From contig BEXV01000150.1 in assembly GCA_003118195.1 (NCBI GenBank), forward strand, positions 170,990 through 181,540: a DNA stretch of 10,551 bases, given 5' to 3'. Below are positions 1 to 7,057 of the stretch, one piece after another; the first letter of the stretch is position 1, and each line of letters starts with the position of its first letter. This DNA comes from Hemicentrotus pulcherrimus (Eukaryota; Echinodermata; Echinoidea; Camarodonta; Strongylocentrotidae). The translations under genes and the position numbers were made by a program. The notes beneath the pieces are model-generated. The model was not told the origin of the DNA, ran no database searches, and saw only the letters and a program-made list of their open reading frames with translations.

Positions 1-465
1 TTTAGGACTGACTTATCAAGACTGCCTTAGATGTGAGGCCTTGACCTTATTTAGCACTGAACTCTTTGGAACCCACTTATCAAGACTGTCTTTGATTTTG
101 AGGCTTTGACCTCATCAAGCACTCAACTATTTAGGACTGACTTATCAAGACTATCTTAGATGTGAGGCCTTGACTTTATTTAGCACTGAACTCTTTGGAA
201 CCGATTTATCAAGACTGTCTTAGATGTGAGGCCTTGACTTTATTTAGCACTGAACTCTTTGGAACCGATTTATCAAGATTGTCTTAGATGTGATGCCTTG
301 ACCTTATTTAGCACTAAACTCTTTGGAACCGACTTATCAAGACTGTCTTAGATGTGAGGCCTTGGTTTTATCAAGCACTGAACTATTTCGGACTGATTTA
401 TCAAGACTTTCTTAGATGTGAAGCCTTGACCTTCTTGAGCATTGAACTGAGTTAGACTGACTTAC
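1..465. repeat. 64-bp minisatellite abutting a splice donor
   Basis: The phrase ACTTATCAAG (with small changes) recurs at 11, 75, 140, 204, 268, 332 and 396, and a diverged version (ACTTACCTAG) at 460. The period is therefore 64 bp (once 65) over about seven and a half units, and the array continues past the left edge. Units also share TTAGATGTGAGGCCTTGAC and TTTAGCACTGAACTC. Units differ by a few substitutions and hardly any indels. The array lies in the intron downstream (minus-strand sense) of the DEAG-box exon. Its last, most diverged unit contains the real splice donor at 465/464, so the repeat is in register with the exon boundary. Confidence 0.95.
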
Positions 466-671
466 CTAGACCATTCTCAATGGCCAATGGTGACCTGAGC
501 ACAGGTCCAAGCTGCTTGGGGTCACCAGCCAAGGTGATCTGGCCTCCTTTAGGGTTATCAAGGTTTATCAGTCCAGCCAAAGCAATCAGGGCTTCTGGCT
601 CGGTGGCATGACCTGCCTCATCAATGAATACATGGGTGAAGAAATTCTCTGGAAACTGGGCCAGGGCCAGC
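466..671 (-). CDS. mov10: MOV10-like RNA helicase, exon with DEAG box (motif II) and motif III
   Basis: This internal exon of 206 nt encodes about 68 residues of an SF1 (UPF1-like) helicase core. It reads [16 protein letters not shown], then the Walker B/motif II sequence [13 protein letters not shown], then motif [20 protein letters not shown], ending in IENGLG. DEAGH...EPE and [14 protein letters not shown] are the signature of the MOV10/SDE3 branch and fit MOV10 better than MOV10L1. The acceptor is TCTATTACAG before 671 and the donor is CTAG|GTAAGT at 466/465. The exon begins with the third base of an AGG arginine codon whose first two bases end the exon at 7924-8027, so the intron is phase 2. 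It ends in phase 1. The product is expected to be an ATP-dependent 5'-to-3' RNA helicase acting in cytoplasmic RNA granules and silencing complexes. The downstream intron starts inside a minisatellite. The gene is only partly in the window; no frameshift or stop is seen. Confidence 0.93.
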
Positions 672-921
672 CTGTAATAGACATACATGTATGAGCATTA
701 TAAGCCATACTAAAATAAAATTATTACCGTAATTAACGGTGTACAAACCGTACCTTTTTGCCGCCGAAAAAAATTGAAAGTCGGGGGTGGGGTTTATACA
801 CAGTACACCAAAAAACAAAAAGATTTGATTTATGCCCCTCCACCTGGCGCTATGCCGGGCAATGTCTCCCAGCTCAGTAATCGGTGTGTTGACTCACCAC
901 TAGGAAACTAGAACAACACCC

Positions 922-1050
922 AAATTTGAAAGTAATCTTTCTGATAGATCTCAATATGAAGTTTATAATAATAATTCCTACACACGGTGGTGTACCACAA
1001 GGTCCTAACCTAGGTCCTATCCTAGGTCCTCTACTGTTTTTTAATTTACA
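922..1050 (+). pseudogene. Non-LTR retrotransposon (LINE) reverse-transcriptase fragment, left part
   Basis: Two adjacent plus frames read like the palm region of a non-LTR reverse transcriptase. From 931 the frame gives SNLSDRSQYEVYNNNS, matching the usual 'YLS.R.QYV' stretch. From 983, after a frameshift, it gives HGGVPQGPNLGPILGPLLF. This is the RT signature GVPQGS.LGPLLF, normally followed by LIYINDL. The GP-x-L unit is tandemly expanded by one 12-bp copy (GGTCCTAACCTA, GGTCCTATCCTA, GGTCCTCTACTG), adding four residues. An extra T in the TTTTTT run near 1036-1041 shifts the frame just before the expected LIYINDL. Coding stops at 1051, where a TTAA-flanked MITE is inserted. It is a dead fragment; the clade cannot be assigned from so short a piece. 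Confidence 0.8.
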
Positions 1051-1054
1051 TTAA

Positions 1055-1604
1055 AGGGACAGGGTAACATTGTTCAAATGAGAGATAGTGGTTTTAAGGT
1101 AGTGACTTCAATGCTAGATGTACAATTAAAGATAATCTGAAAATTTGAGTGAAAACGGACCATTATTCATGGTACAAATTGGGAAAAACTGAGCTGATCG
1201 ATTCCTTAATTCTCCCAACTAGGTCTAGATCTAGATCTATAGAACAATTTAGTTGCATTTTAGGTGAATGGAAATCTCACAAAGCAATAAAATGGCTATG
1301 CATTCCATTCCAGACATTTAAGTGTTGACAGATTTTTTATAGCCTGTTTTATGTCTTTTTTTTCATGGAAAAACGGTTGGGAAAATTAAAAAATGGTTGG
1401 GAGAATTTACTGTTAATCACTGTTAGGGTGCCTCACATCGACGCCTTCAAAGAAAACCATAGATATCTTCGTGGTTTGAGAATTTTTTTCAGGATTTTTT
1501 GCCTGTCAGAGGGTTAGTACAGTAGAAGGAATATAGTAAGTAACATTTTATACAAAAATTAAGCAATGTTTGTCATCAACCTTCAACAATGTTACCCAGT
1601 CCCT
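1055..1604. mobile_element. 550-bp MITE with TTAA target duplication
   Basis: TTAA occurs at 1051-1054 and 1605-1608, immediately outside inverted ends. The left end is AGGGACAGGGTAACATTGTT and the reverse complement of the right end is AGGGACTGGGTAACATTGTT, 22 of 23 or so matching when extended to the next AA. A further perfect 12-bp inverted pair (AATTCTCCCAAC at 1208-1219, GTTGGGAGAATT at 1396-1407) lies inside. There is no ORF of note, so it is non-autonomous. TTAA duplication is typical of the piggyBac and Kolobok superfamilies, and which one applies cannot be decided here. The insertion site is supported independently: joining the flanks through one TTAA restores the RT words INDL beyond the break in the LINE fragment. 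Confidence 0.88.
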
Positions 1605-1646
1605 TTAATGATCTTACACATTCAGCTGCAACTCGCAGTTAAATGA
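1605..1646 (+). pseudogene. LINE reverse-transcriptase fragment, right part beyond the MITE
   Basis: Read across one copy of the TTAA duplication, this piece gives INDLTHSAATRS and then a stop. INDL is what follows GVPQG.LGPLLFLIY in non-LTR reverse transcriptases, so it belongs to the fragment ending at 1050. The YADD catalytic motif that should come about 20 residues later is not present; the sequence turns into A/T-rich and hairpin sequence (TGCCGAC-AGA-GTCGGCA at 1690-1706). The retroelement was already truncated, or is too decayed here to recognise. Confidence 0.6.
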
Positions 1647-1897
1647 AAGTCCTTCCTGCATGTTTTTTTAAAAAACAGACCTGGCTTGCTGCCGACAGAG
1701 TCGGCAACAAACAAAAAACAAAAAAAATGGTTGTAGCAGAAAAAAAAGAGGGGTGCGGTTAATACACGAGGGCGGTTTATACAACATTAATTACGGTATA
1801 CGATTATGTCAAGAGTGTCTTACAAGTGAAAACAGATTCGGGGAGGAATAAACTTAATTTCCATCACCCTTCATAAATCTCTTAAATAGAAACAGCA

Positions 1898-2188
1898 AAA
1901 TCAGAACTGATTTTATGATTTACTATATAAATCTATGTATCTACTTATTATTTGCTAGTTTATCCAAACTACGCCACCTTCGAGAACACTCTAAAAAAAG
2001 TCACAATCGCGCATGTGCAGACCCCATACATCGCCTTCACATGTGCTTCGCACACCCCCATTCATCCTCCTTCACGAGCCTCCAAAGACATAGCTTCGGA
2101 CATGTTGCCCGCAATGAGAGGGGACGGAGGGAGGGACATACATAGATACATAGATTTATATGGTAAATAATAAAATCACTTCTGATTT
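1898..2188. mobile_element. 291-bp MITE related to the adjacent 5-kb element
   Basis: The left arm (1898-1946) and the reverse complement of the right arm (about 2141-2188) match over roughly 48 bp, with AAATCAGAA.TGATTTTAT followed by ATTTAC.ATATAAATC and TATGTATCTA. Its left subterminal part (1917-2070, including TTTATCCAAACTACGCCACC and CCCATACATCGCCTTCACAT) closely matches the reverse complement of 7058-7188, the right end of the large element. The two therefore belong to one family. Exact ends are uncertain because each tip is itself a small palindrome (AAAATCAG-AA-CTGATTTT). Small plus-strand frames here are not conserved as protein and are not called. Confidence 0.65.
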
Positions 2189-2192
2189 TTCA

Positions 2193-2235
2193 GATTTACC
2201 ACAATAAATCAATGTATCTACCTATTATTTGCTAG
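2193..2235 (+). repeat. Left terminal inverted repeat of the 5-kb element
   Basis: This 43-bp copy runs from GATTTACCAC to TTTGCTAG and then switches abruptly to unrelated GC-richer sequence (ACCAGCACAC). It is nearly identical to the reverse complement of 7146-7188. Compared with the copies at 1917 and 7188, it lacks the subterminal part starting TTTATCCAAACTACG, so the left end is shorter than the right. Confidence 0.8.
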
Positions 2236-3286
2236 ACCAGCACACAAATGGACCGGGAGGCATGTCCCAAACAAGAAGGGGATTACTGGGGAACTAAGGG
2301 AACAAAAGCAGCCAAAACCGCCCGCAGGGACGCAGTTGCAAACAACACGACGACACTTCCCCAGAGTTGACGTCCCCGCAGACAAAACGATGTCAGGGAA
2401 TAGGGAGACCGCCAAAACGCGGCCTTCAAAAAGTCAACCAAACCCACTCCCTGGAACAAATGCCCAGGAAGTACCAATGCATCTGGAATTACGGGCACTG
2501 GCCCTGCCCTCTGCGAACAGGGCTTCAGGACCCGCAGCCTGAATAGTGTCCACTATCCATCTGGAGATGGAATCACAATACGCAGAAGAAAGGATGAACC
2601 TCAGTCCTATTTAACAACCTTAGTCCTAACTAAAAACCACCTAAGTGCCCTAATGGGCACCAGACCATGTCCTGAGCGACTGAGAAGTACGAAAGAGGAC
2701 TGAGGAAGGTCGTGGGACCAACCGAACTCCCCACCTGATATGGCAGGGGGAGGCAGACAGCGCATGGAACGTACCCCTCCGCTGTCCAGAAACTTTTGCC
2801 ATGTGGAAAAAGTTTTCAGCGTCAAGTTAGGCCTTAGACAAAAGCTCAAAAGAGGCTGTGCCTAAACCTTCGGGATAGCCAGCCACTGCAGAAAGAACGC
2901 AGCAACTTCAACAGGAGATAACCCCTGAGCCATCCGAAAACCAGACATGAGAAGCGGTGAGGGCCGAACGGTAAGCACTAAAAGCGGACAGACTTTACCC
3001 TCAAAAGCACTAGCTAGGGTATTGAACAGATACCTTCCAAATACTAAGTGTTCGCTGTCCCACAAGACCACTTTGCCTCACCAAACAAATTAACCAAAAT
3101 CCAGCTATGACACCTATCAAAGTCTACAGGTGAGACCCAGTGGTCTGCACACCCGATGGAGCAGGGCTCCAAACAAGAGTTGTAAAGGGTCATCGTGGAA
3201 TCCCCACAACTATAAACAGCGAGGCTCTCCCAGAGAGCCCAGAAGTCCTATCGTACTCCCCGATACCGGCCCAGCGGCCAGAGAGA

Positions 3287-3560
3287 GTATGCACCGCGGG
3301 GCGATGACAGAAGATCCCCGGACGAGACTGACACAAAAGGTCCAGTCTCAGCAGGAGAGGGGACAGATGTCTGCAGGAAAAAGGACAGAAACCAGAAACA
3401 CTGAACTGAAGCCAGCAAGTCAGTCGCATGACTAGGCTTCAATCAGTATGCACCGCCGTGCGATGACAGAAAATCCCCGACAGAGACTGGAACAGGCCCG
3501 GTCTCAGCGGGAGAGAGGACAGATGCCCACAGCAAAAGGGACAGAAACCAGCCAGAAACA
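3287..3560. repeat. 159-bp tandem repeat, two copies
   Basis: AGTATGCACCGC, CGATGACAGAA, ATCCCCG, GAGACTG, GTCTCAGC, GGACAGATG and GGACAGAAACCAG occur in the same order from 3287 and again from 3446, an offset of 159 bp (53 codons). On the minus strand both copies can be read as related peptides: SPAETGP, then VSV..GD.LSS, then GAY. The phrase CGCATGA(C/T)TAGGCTTCAAT, which ends the first copy at about 3426-3443, appears again at 3803-3820 beside the tRNA-like gene. Confidence 0.8.
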
Positions 3561-3660
3561 AAAACTCGCCGGGAAGCCCGTTGCCACAATTATCAACGAC
3601 GGACTCTGATTACCCTTCAGATGAGCAAGGGAACTGTGTCCTTTAAAACAGAAAGGAACA

Positions 3661-3766
3661 TGCCGAAACACAGGACAATTCAGAACTCATGCGAGTTCTG
3701 CATGTGGTTTCGAATCAGGGACCTTAGATCTTAAGTCTAACGCTCTCCCAACTGAGCTATTTCGGC
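3661..3766 (-). tRNA. tRNA-Phe-derived tRNA-like gene, anticodon changed to UAA, 34-nt hairpin insert in the T-arm
   Basis: The minus strand from 3766 reads GCCGAAATAGCTCAGTTGGG and on through the anticodon stem-loop TTAGA-CTTAAGA-TCTAA. This is the eukaryotic tRNA-Phe sequence except that anticodon GAA is now TAA (G34 to T). The 3' acceptor strand TTTCGGC plus A is present at 3661-3668. Between TTCGA of the T-loop (3714-3710) and TCCTGTG lies a 34-base insert (3676-3709) holding a perfect 8-bp hairpin, CAGAACTC-GCAT-GAGTTCTG. Without it the gene is 72 nt, one variable-loop base short of normal. The A box (TAGCTCAGTTGG) is intact and the B box (ATTCGAAACC) has about one mismatch. A TTTT run 13 bases downstream could end pol III transcription. 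The T-stem no longer pairs well, so it is probably a pseudogene, a SINE-like head or a non-translational tRNA-like RNA. Confidence 0.7.
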
Positions 3767-5070
3767 TAGTTGTAAGAGATAAATCCCCCGAAAAGGTCAG
3801 CCGCATGATTAGGCTTCAATGAGACTATCACAGATGGCGAAGCGAACTGCGAGAAGAGTCACAGACATGGCCGTCATTTAGGAAAAACCCCAAACCCCAG
3901 AGGGGAAGGGTGAGTCCCGACCCAGCTACCCACTCCTCCATTGGAGGTGTAGCAAAAGAAACTGGAGAAGAGAGCTTAACCATCACCAACAGGCAAAAAG
4001 CCTGAGGAGAAATGTCAACCACTGAACCGAGCCTCCCCGAGGCCAAACGCGGTAAGAGAATCCCGAAACCAAAATGGATACCGGCTTACACCAGACCAGC
4101 AAAACTGGGCCACAGACCAGCAGGATGAGACTAGGGTAAACCTTGTCGCCCACCAAGCTACTTAGACACTGCGCGAAGCCCAGTCTGAACGGTTGGAGAA
4201 GAGGCAAGCTGGGGTCTAAACATTACCACAGCTCTCTCCGCCTAAGTCACAGACGGAGACTTGACATTAGAAGGCCACAATTAACATCATAACAATCCAC
4301 CCAAACAGCACCAGGCATCCCGGACCTAAAAGTGTCTCGGATGCCGGAGTAACAACAACCGGAGTAACAATCTGAACGAACCCAAAACCAGTTGTGACCA
4401 GGGGCGGCTCGTTACCAACCTGGCACGGGAAGGGGCAGAAGCTGAGCCTCCGCCAAACCCAAAATGCCTTTCGGGTCTTTTTTGGTGGCTTGTATCCCCA
4501 GACACCAAAATCACAAAAAAGCCACAGAGCCCAGCCTGAACAGCTAGAGAACGCATCGACTGACGTAACACTTAACTCGGCCTTCTCTTCCTTGACCCAG
4601 ACGGCAGCTGAAGGTTAGAACGCTTGCGCTTCTTTTCCGCAGGTACGGGAAAAGAAGCGAGTATAGAGGCATACTAGACTTCGTAAACCCCGAAACAAAC
4701 TCAGTGTGACCGGGACCAACCAGCTCCACTGCGCCATAGGCTCATCAATCAAGACCCGAGAGCCTCCGTGAGACCAGGATCTTTGCGTTTCACGACTGGA
4801 TGAAACCATGACGTGGGTGAATCCAGGGTCACACCAACAAAACATTGGCGAGTCGATGCATTGCAACAAAGCCTAAGACACAAAGCTTGACCCAAAGGAG
4901 GAGCTAAGCGTAATTACTTCTACATAACTGACCCACCCTAGGGCCGCGCCCTGTTAACACTAGAACAGGAGGAGATCACCGGAGAAGGGAAACCCTCCTC
5001 ACACACAAGATACCCGTCACTGGACTGGTACACCCCCATGAGCGCTATTCTCGCAGAAGGAGATGGGAAG

Positions 5071-5462
5071 CCTTGCCGCACCTGGCACAACCAGAGTGAA
5101 GGCCTCCGGTACTGACGACTCAAAGAGAGTCTGTACGTCCGCGGCCAAACCACGAGAGCTTGAGATCCGCGCTGACTAGCGACTGAGAGTCACCCATTTA
5201 CCGAGGTAAAACCGGACATAGGCCCTGGACGCTCGTGTCCAAAGACATGAAAGAGCCATGACAGAGCCTTGGCCGCACCTGGCAAAGCCAGAGTGAAGGC
5301 CTCCGGTAATGACGACTCAAAGCGAGTCTGTACGTCGGCTGCCAAACCACGAGAGCTTGAGAGCCATGCTGACTAGTGACTGAGAGTCACCCATCTACCG
5401 AGGTGAAGTCGGACTAGGGCCTGGACGCCCGTGTCCAAAGACATGACATAGTCGACCACGAA
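5071..5462. repeat. 197-bp tandem repeat, two copies
   Basis: The block starting CCTTGCCGCACCTGGC at 5071 recurs at 5268 with offset 196-197. Shared phrases include CAGAGTGAAGGCCTCCGGTA, TGACGACTCAAAG, CCAAACCACGAGAGCTTGAG and GTGTCCAAAGACATGA. Both copies contain short hairpins (GACTC-AAAG.-GAGTC, and in the second copy GTGACT-GAG-AGTCAC). On the minus strand both copies read SSRGLAADVQT.FESS.PEAFTL, and both carry the same TAG just upstream of it. Confidence 0.85.
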
Positions 5463-5884
5463 AAAGGAAGGCCTGAACCACCAGGAGAAGGCCGAGAAGG
5501 CTGGGTTACTACCCCGCCAACTTCTCTCAGCAAAGAGCTCCAAATAAACGAGAGGCTCCGCCTGATCGATGGCAACGGAGAAGGGTAGGCGTCTAAACGA
5601 GGCCGAACCCCTCCTCCCAGCCGTAGCCTAATGTGTGCCCAAGGCAGACATTGACTCAAAAGAGACATGACCGAGACATGGCCGGGACATGGCTAAACTC
5701 CATGCCTAAAGACTGAAACAAAAGAGCTAGCAAGAGCGTATATTTGCGTGATTTACCGAAACGGTAAACTAATACAGATATATCAGGCGGCACTGCTGAA
5801 CAAGCGACGGATATAAATATATTCAGCCCGTCTCATAATCACCCGACTGTGACGGGAGCAAGAGAGCTAGCAAGAGTGTACTAA

Positions 5885-6620
5885 GTAAACACTCGAGACT
5901 GAGGGACAGTACCCTAGTGGGCCGGTCGGAAAGTCTCTTACGACTTTCACCCGACGGGAGGAAGCCGGCCCTTGAGGAATCAAGCTAGTCCCGAGGACGC
6001 AGAATCGCACAAGTTGTTGCACGTGTACTCCTGAGTTATCATGGCGGCACGAGGTGCGGTGGATTCACTCGAGCAGACACCCGAGACTGACAGACAGTAC
6101 CCTGGACGGGAGGGTCAGACAGTCTCTTACGACTCTCAACCCGAATGACGGGAGGGAACCCACTCCTGAGGATCCAAGGCTGCACAGAGTGCTGCCGAAT
6201 CTCTCAAAAAGCCTACGTCAATGTCTAGCCAGTGACCGAGGCCCCAGTGTCAGAGGTAGTATAAACAACACTGAGTGACTGCAGCTGCACAAAAGTAAAC
6301 TGAGACTTTCGGTTCCGAATCCCCACCAGTATCCCGGATATTTGAAAATCGGGCGGCACTGCCGACCAGGCGGTCGGATATATTTTGATTGTCTCGAAAG
6401 CACCCGACCGAGACGTGCACTAGAGTGCACAATCATTGAGTGATCAAAGCGGCACGGGGTGCTGCGGATTCACTCGAGTAAACACTCGAGACTGACGGAC
6501 AGTACCCTAGCGGGCAGGTCGGAAAGTCTCTTACGACTTCCACCCGACGGGAGGAAGCCGGCCCCTGAGGATTCAAGCTAGTCTCGAGGACTGCGGAATC
6601 GCTCAAGTTGTTGCACGTGT
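5885..6620. repeat. About 142-bp hairpin-forming repeat, three spaced copies
   Basis: Copy 1 (5885-6026) and copy 3 (6478-6620) are close relatives from GTAAACACTCGAGACTGA to GTTGTTGCACGTGT. A more diverged copy 2 spans about 6062-6207. Each contains GACAGTACCCT followed by a nested stem. In copy 1, GGGCCGG (5919-5925) pairs with CCGGCCC (5965-5971) around GTCGG/CCGAC and AAGTC/GACTT, followed by CTTGA-GGAA-TCAAG (5971-5984). Sequence upstream of copies 1 and 3 (GGCGGCACTGC, GATATAT) also repeats at about 5785 and 6349, so a higher-order unit of about 565-594 bp is present. Confidence 0.8.
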
Positions 6621-6741
6621 CACTAGCGGGAGCAAAGCTAGTGATCGGGTTCCGATTGTCAGTGGCCGCAATGGCGACACTCTTTCCCCGGGTTCGAGTG
6701 TCACTGGCCGAAATGGCGACACTCATCCCCAGAGCATGAAC
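6618..6741. repeat. 42-bp tandem repeat
   Basis: GTCAGTGGCCGCAATGGCGA and then CACTC begins at 6658 and recurs as GTCACTGGCCGAAATGGCGA, CACTC at 6700. A looser copy, GTCACTAGCGGGAGC, starts at 6618. The looser copy contains the perfect inverted pair TCACTAGC/GCTAGTGA. The 14-codon period fits the peptide repeats in the minus-strand frame through this region. Confidence 0.75.
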
Positions 6742-6785
6742 GTCAGAGGCAGGCAGACCAATGACGCCCTTCTCTATCGTGCGTT

Positions 6786-6817
6786 GGGGGCTAACGATCG
6801 GTAAACCGATCGCCCCC
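6786..6817. repeat. Strong imperfect hairpin
   Basis: CGATCGGT (6795-6802) and ACCGATCG (6805-6812) are perfect complements around a 2-base loop. GGGGG (6786-6790) and CCCCC (6813-6817) extend the stem across a four-base bulge (CTAA). It is about 70 bases from the right edge of the GC-richer core. Its role is unknown. Confidence 0.75.
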
Positions 6818-7057
6818 TTGCTGGGACTCCGGGTCCTAACAATGGCTGTCTTACCGAGCCCGACAGAATTAGAACTCAAATTTCCGCAAAAATAGAAATG
6901 TGACTAGGGAACCCGCCCCATAATATTAACATCATTAATTATAAGAACGGAATTCAATACGTAAAAAGATCTAAGCCCAACGAAAAAGGACAAAATCCTT
7001 GATTTTAATGTGACTCAGCTGTATACGATGTCTGTCTCGGTGGGCGAGAATAGAAAG

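Larger units (their letters stand above)
725..1798. mobile_element. Outer TIR element with TACCGTAATTAA ends, itself invaded
   Basis: The left end reads TACCGTAATTAACGGTGTAC and then AAACCG. The reverse complement of the right end reads TACCGTAATTAATGTTGTAT and then AAACCG. The first 12 bases are identical, followed by a diverged stretch and a matching AAACCG. If the terminal TA on each side is a target duplication, the element proper is 727-1796. The right end holds an imperfect repeat of GTATAAACCGC/GTATTAACCGC. The left end can fold on itself (GGTGTACAAACC near 739 against GGTTT...GTACACC near 807). No transposase frame is seen, so it is non-autonomous or gutted. It contains the LINE fragment and the TTAA element. 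An alternative is that two separate copies of one MITE happen to face each other. Confidence 0.6.
6433..6879 (-). other. 148-codon open frame with 14-residue repeats, no ATG start
   Basis: An open minus-strand frame at the right edge of the core begins with a TTG codon; its first ATG is codon 52, so it is not a convincing complete gene. From about residue 21 to 90 it consists of degenerate repeats of 14-16 residues, such as KGAIGLPIVSPQRT, KGVIGLPASDVHAL, GMSVAISASDTRTR and GKSVAIAATDNRNP. After that comes serine-rich sequence ending SSESAAPRAALITQ. The corresponding DNA repeat has a 42-bp period, a multiple of three. A neighbouring repeat copy near 6030 reads SSEST-APRAAMITQ in the matching frame. 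No known domain was recognised. It could be the relic of an element-encoded repetitive protein, or an accident of the repeat. Confidence 0.3.
2236..6890 (-). pseudogene. Core of the 5-kb element: repeat-rich, possibly decayed minus-strand coding sequence
   Basis: I do not recognise any protein family here. What suggests former coding is limited. Some minus frames stay open over long stretches (84 codons at 5376-5627, with aromatic-rich residues such as FFVVDYVMSLDTGVQALV). Two tandem repeats have periods divisible by three (42 and 159 bp) and encode repeated peptides. Homologous repeat copies keep the same frame apart from single-base indels. A lysine/arginine run, PAEKKRKRSN, appears near 4620-4650. 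Against coding, there are stops every 60-100 codons, stops shared between repeat copies, no ATG-led long ORF and no known motif. It may be a ruined serine/proline-rich element protein or simply structured non-coding cargo. Confidence 0.35.

Noticed and set aside
1..465. Regular 64-bp repeats as a CRISPR-like array
   Set aside because: The whole unit is repeated with no unique spacers, and the context is an animal intron; it is a minisatellite.
621..818. 65-codon minus-strand open frame beside the DEAG exon
   Set aside because: It lies across the splice acceptor and in the intron, in a different frame from the helicase, and shows no recognisable protein.
1915..2170. Two overlapping plus-strand frames of 72-76 codons
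   Set aside because: They lie within inverted-repeat and subterminal sequence of a MITE; the related end at 7058-7188 does not keep either frame.
4009..4025. CTGAGGAGAAA resembling part of a hammerhead ribozyme core
   Set aside because: There is no room for stem II between the two core pieces and no matching stems around it.
2862..4869. Several 60-85-codon minus-strand frames in the core as separate genes
   Set aside because: They are short, leucine-rich without domain signature, start at alternative codons in part, and overlap one another in different frames; at most they are fragments of one decayed sequence.
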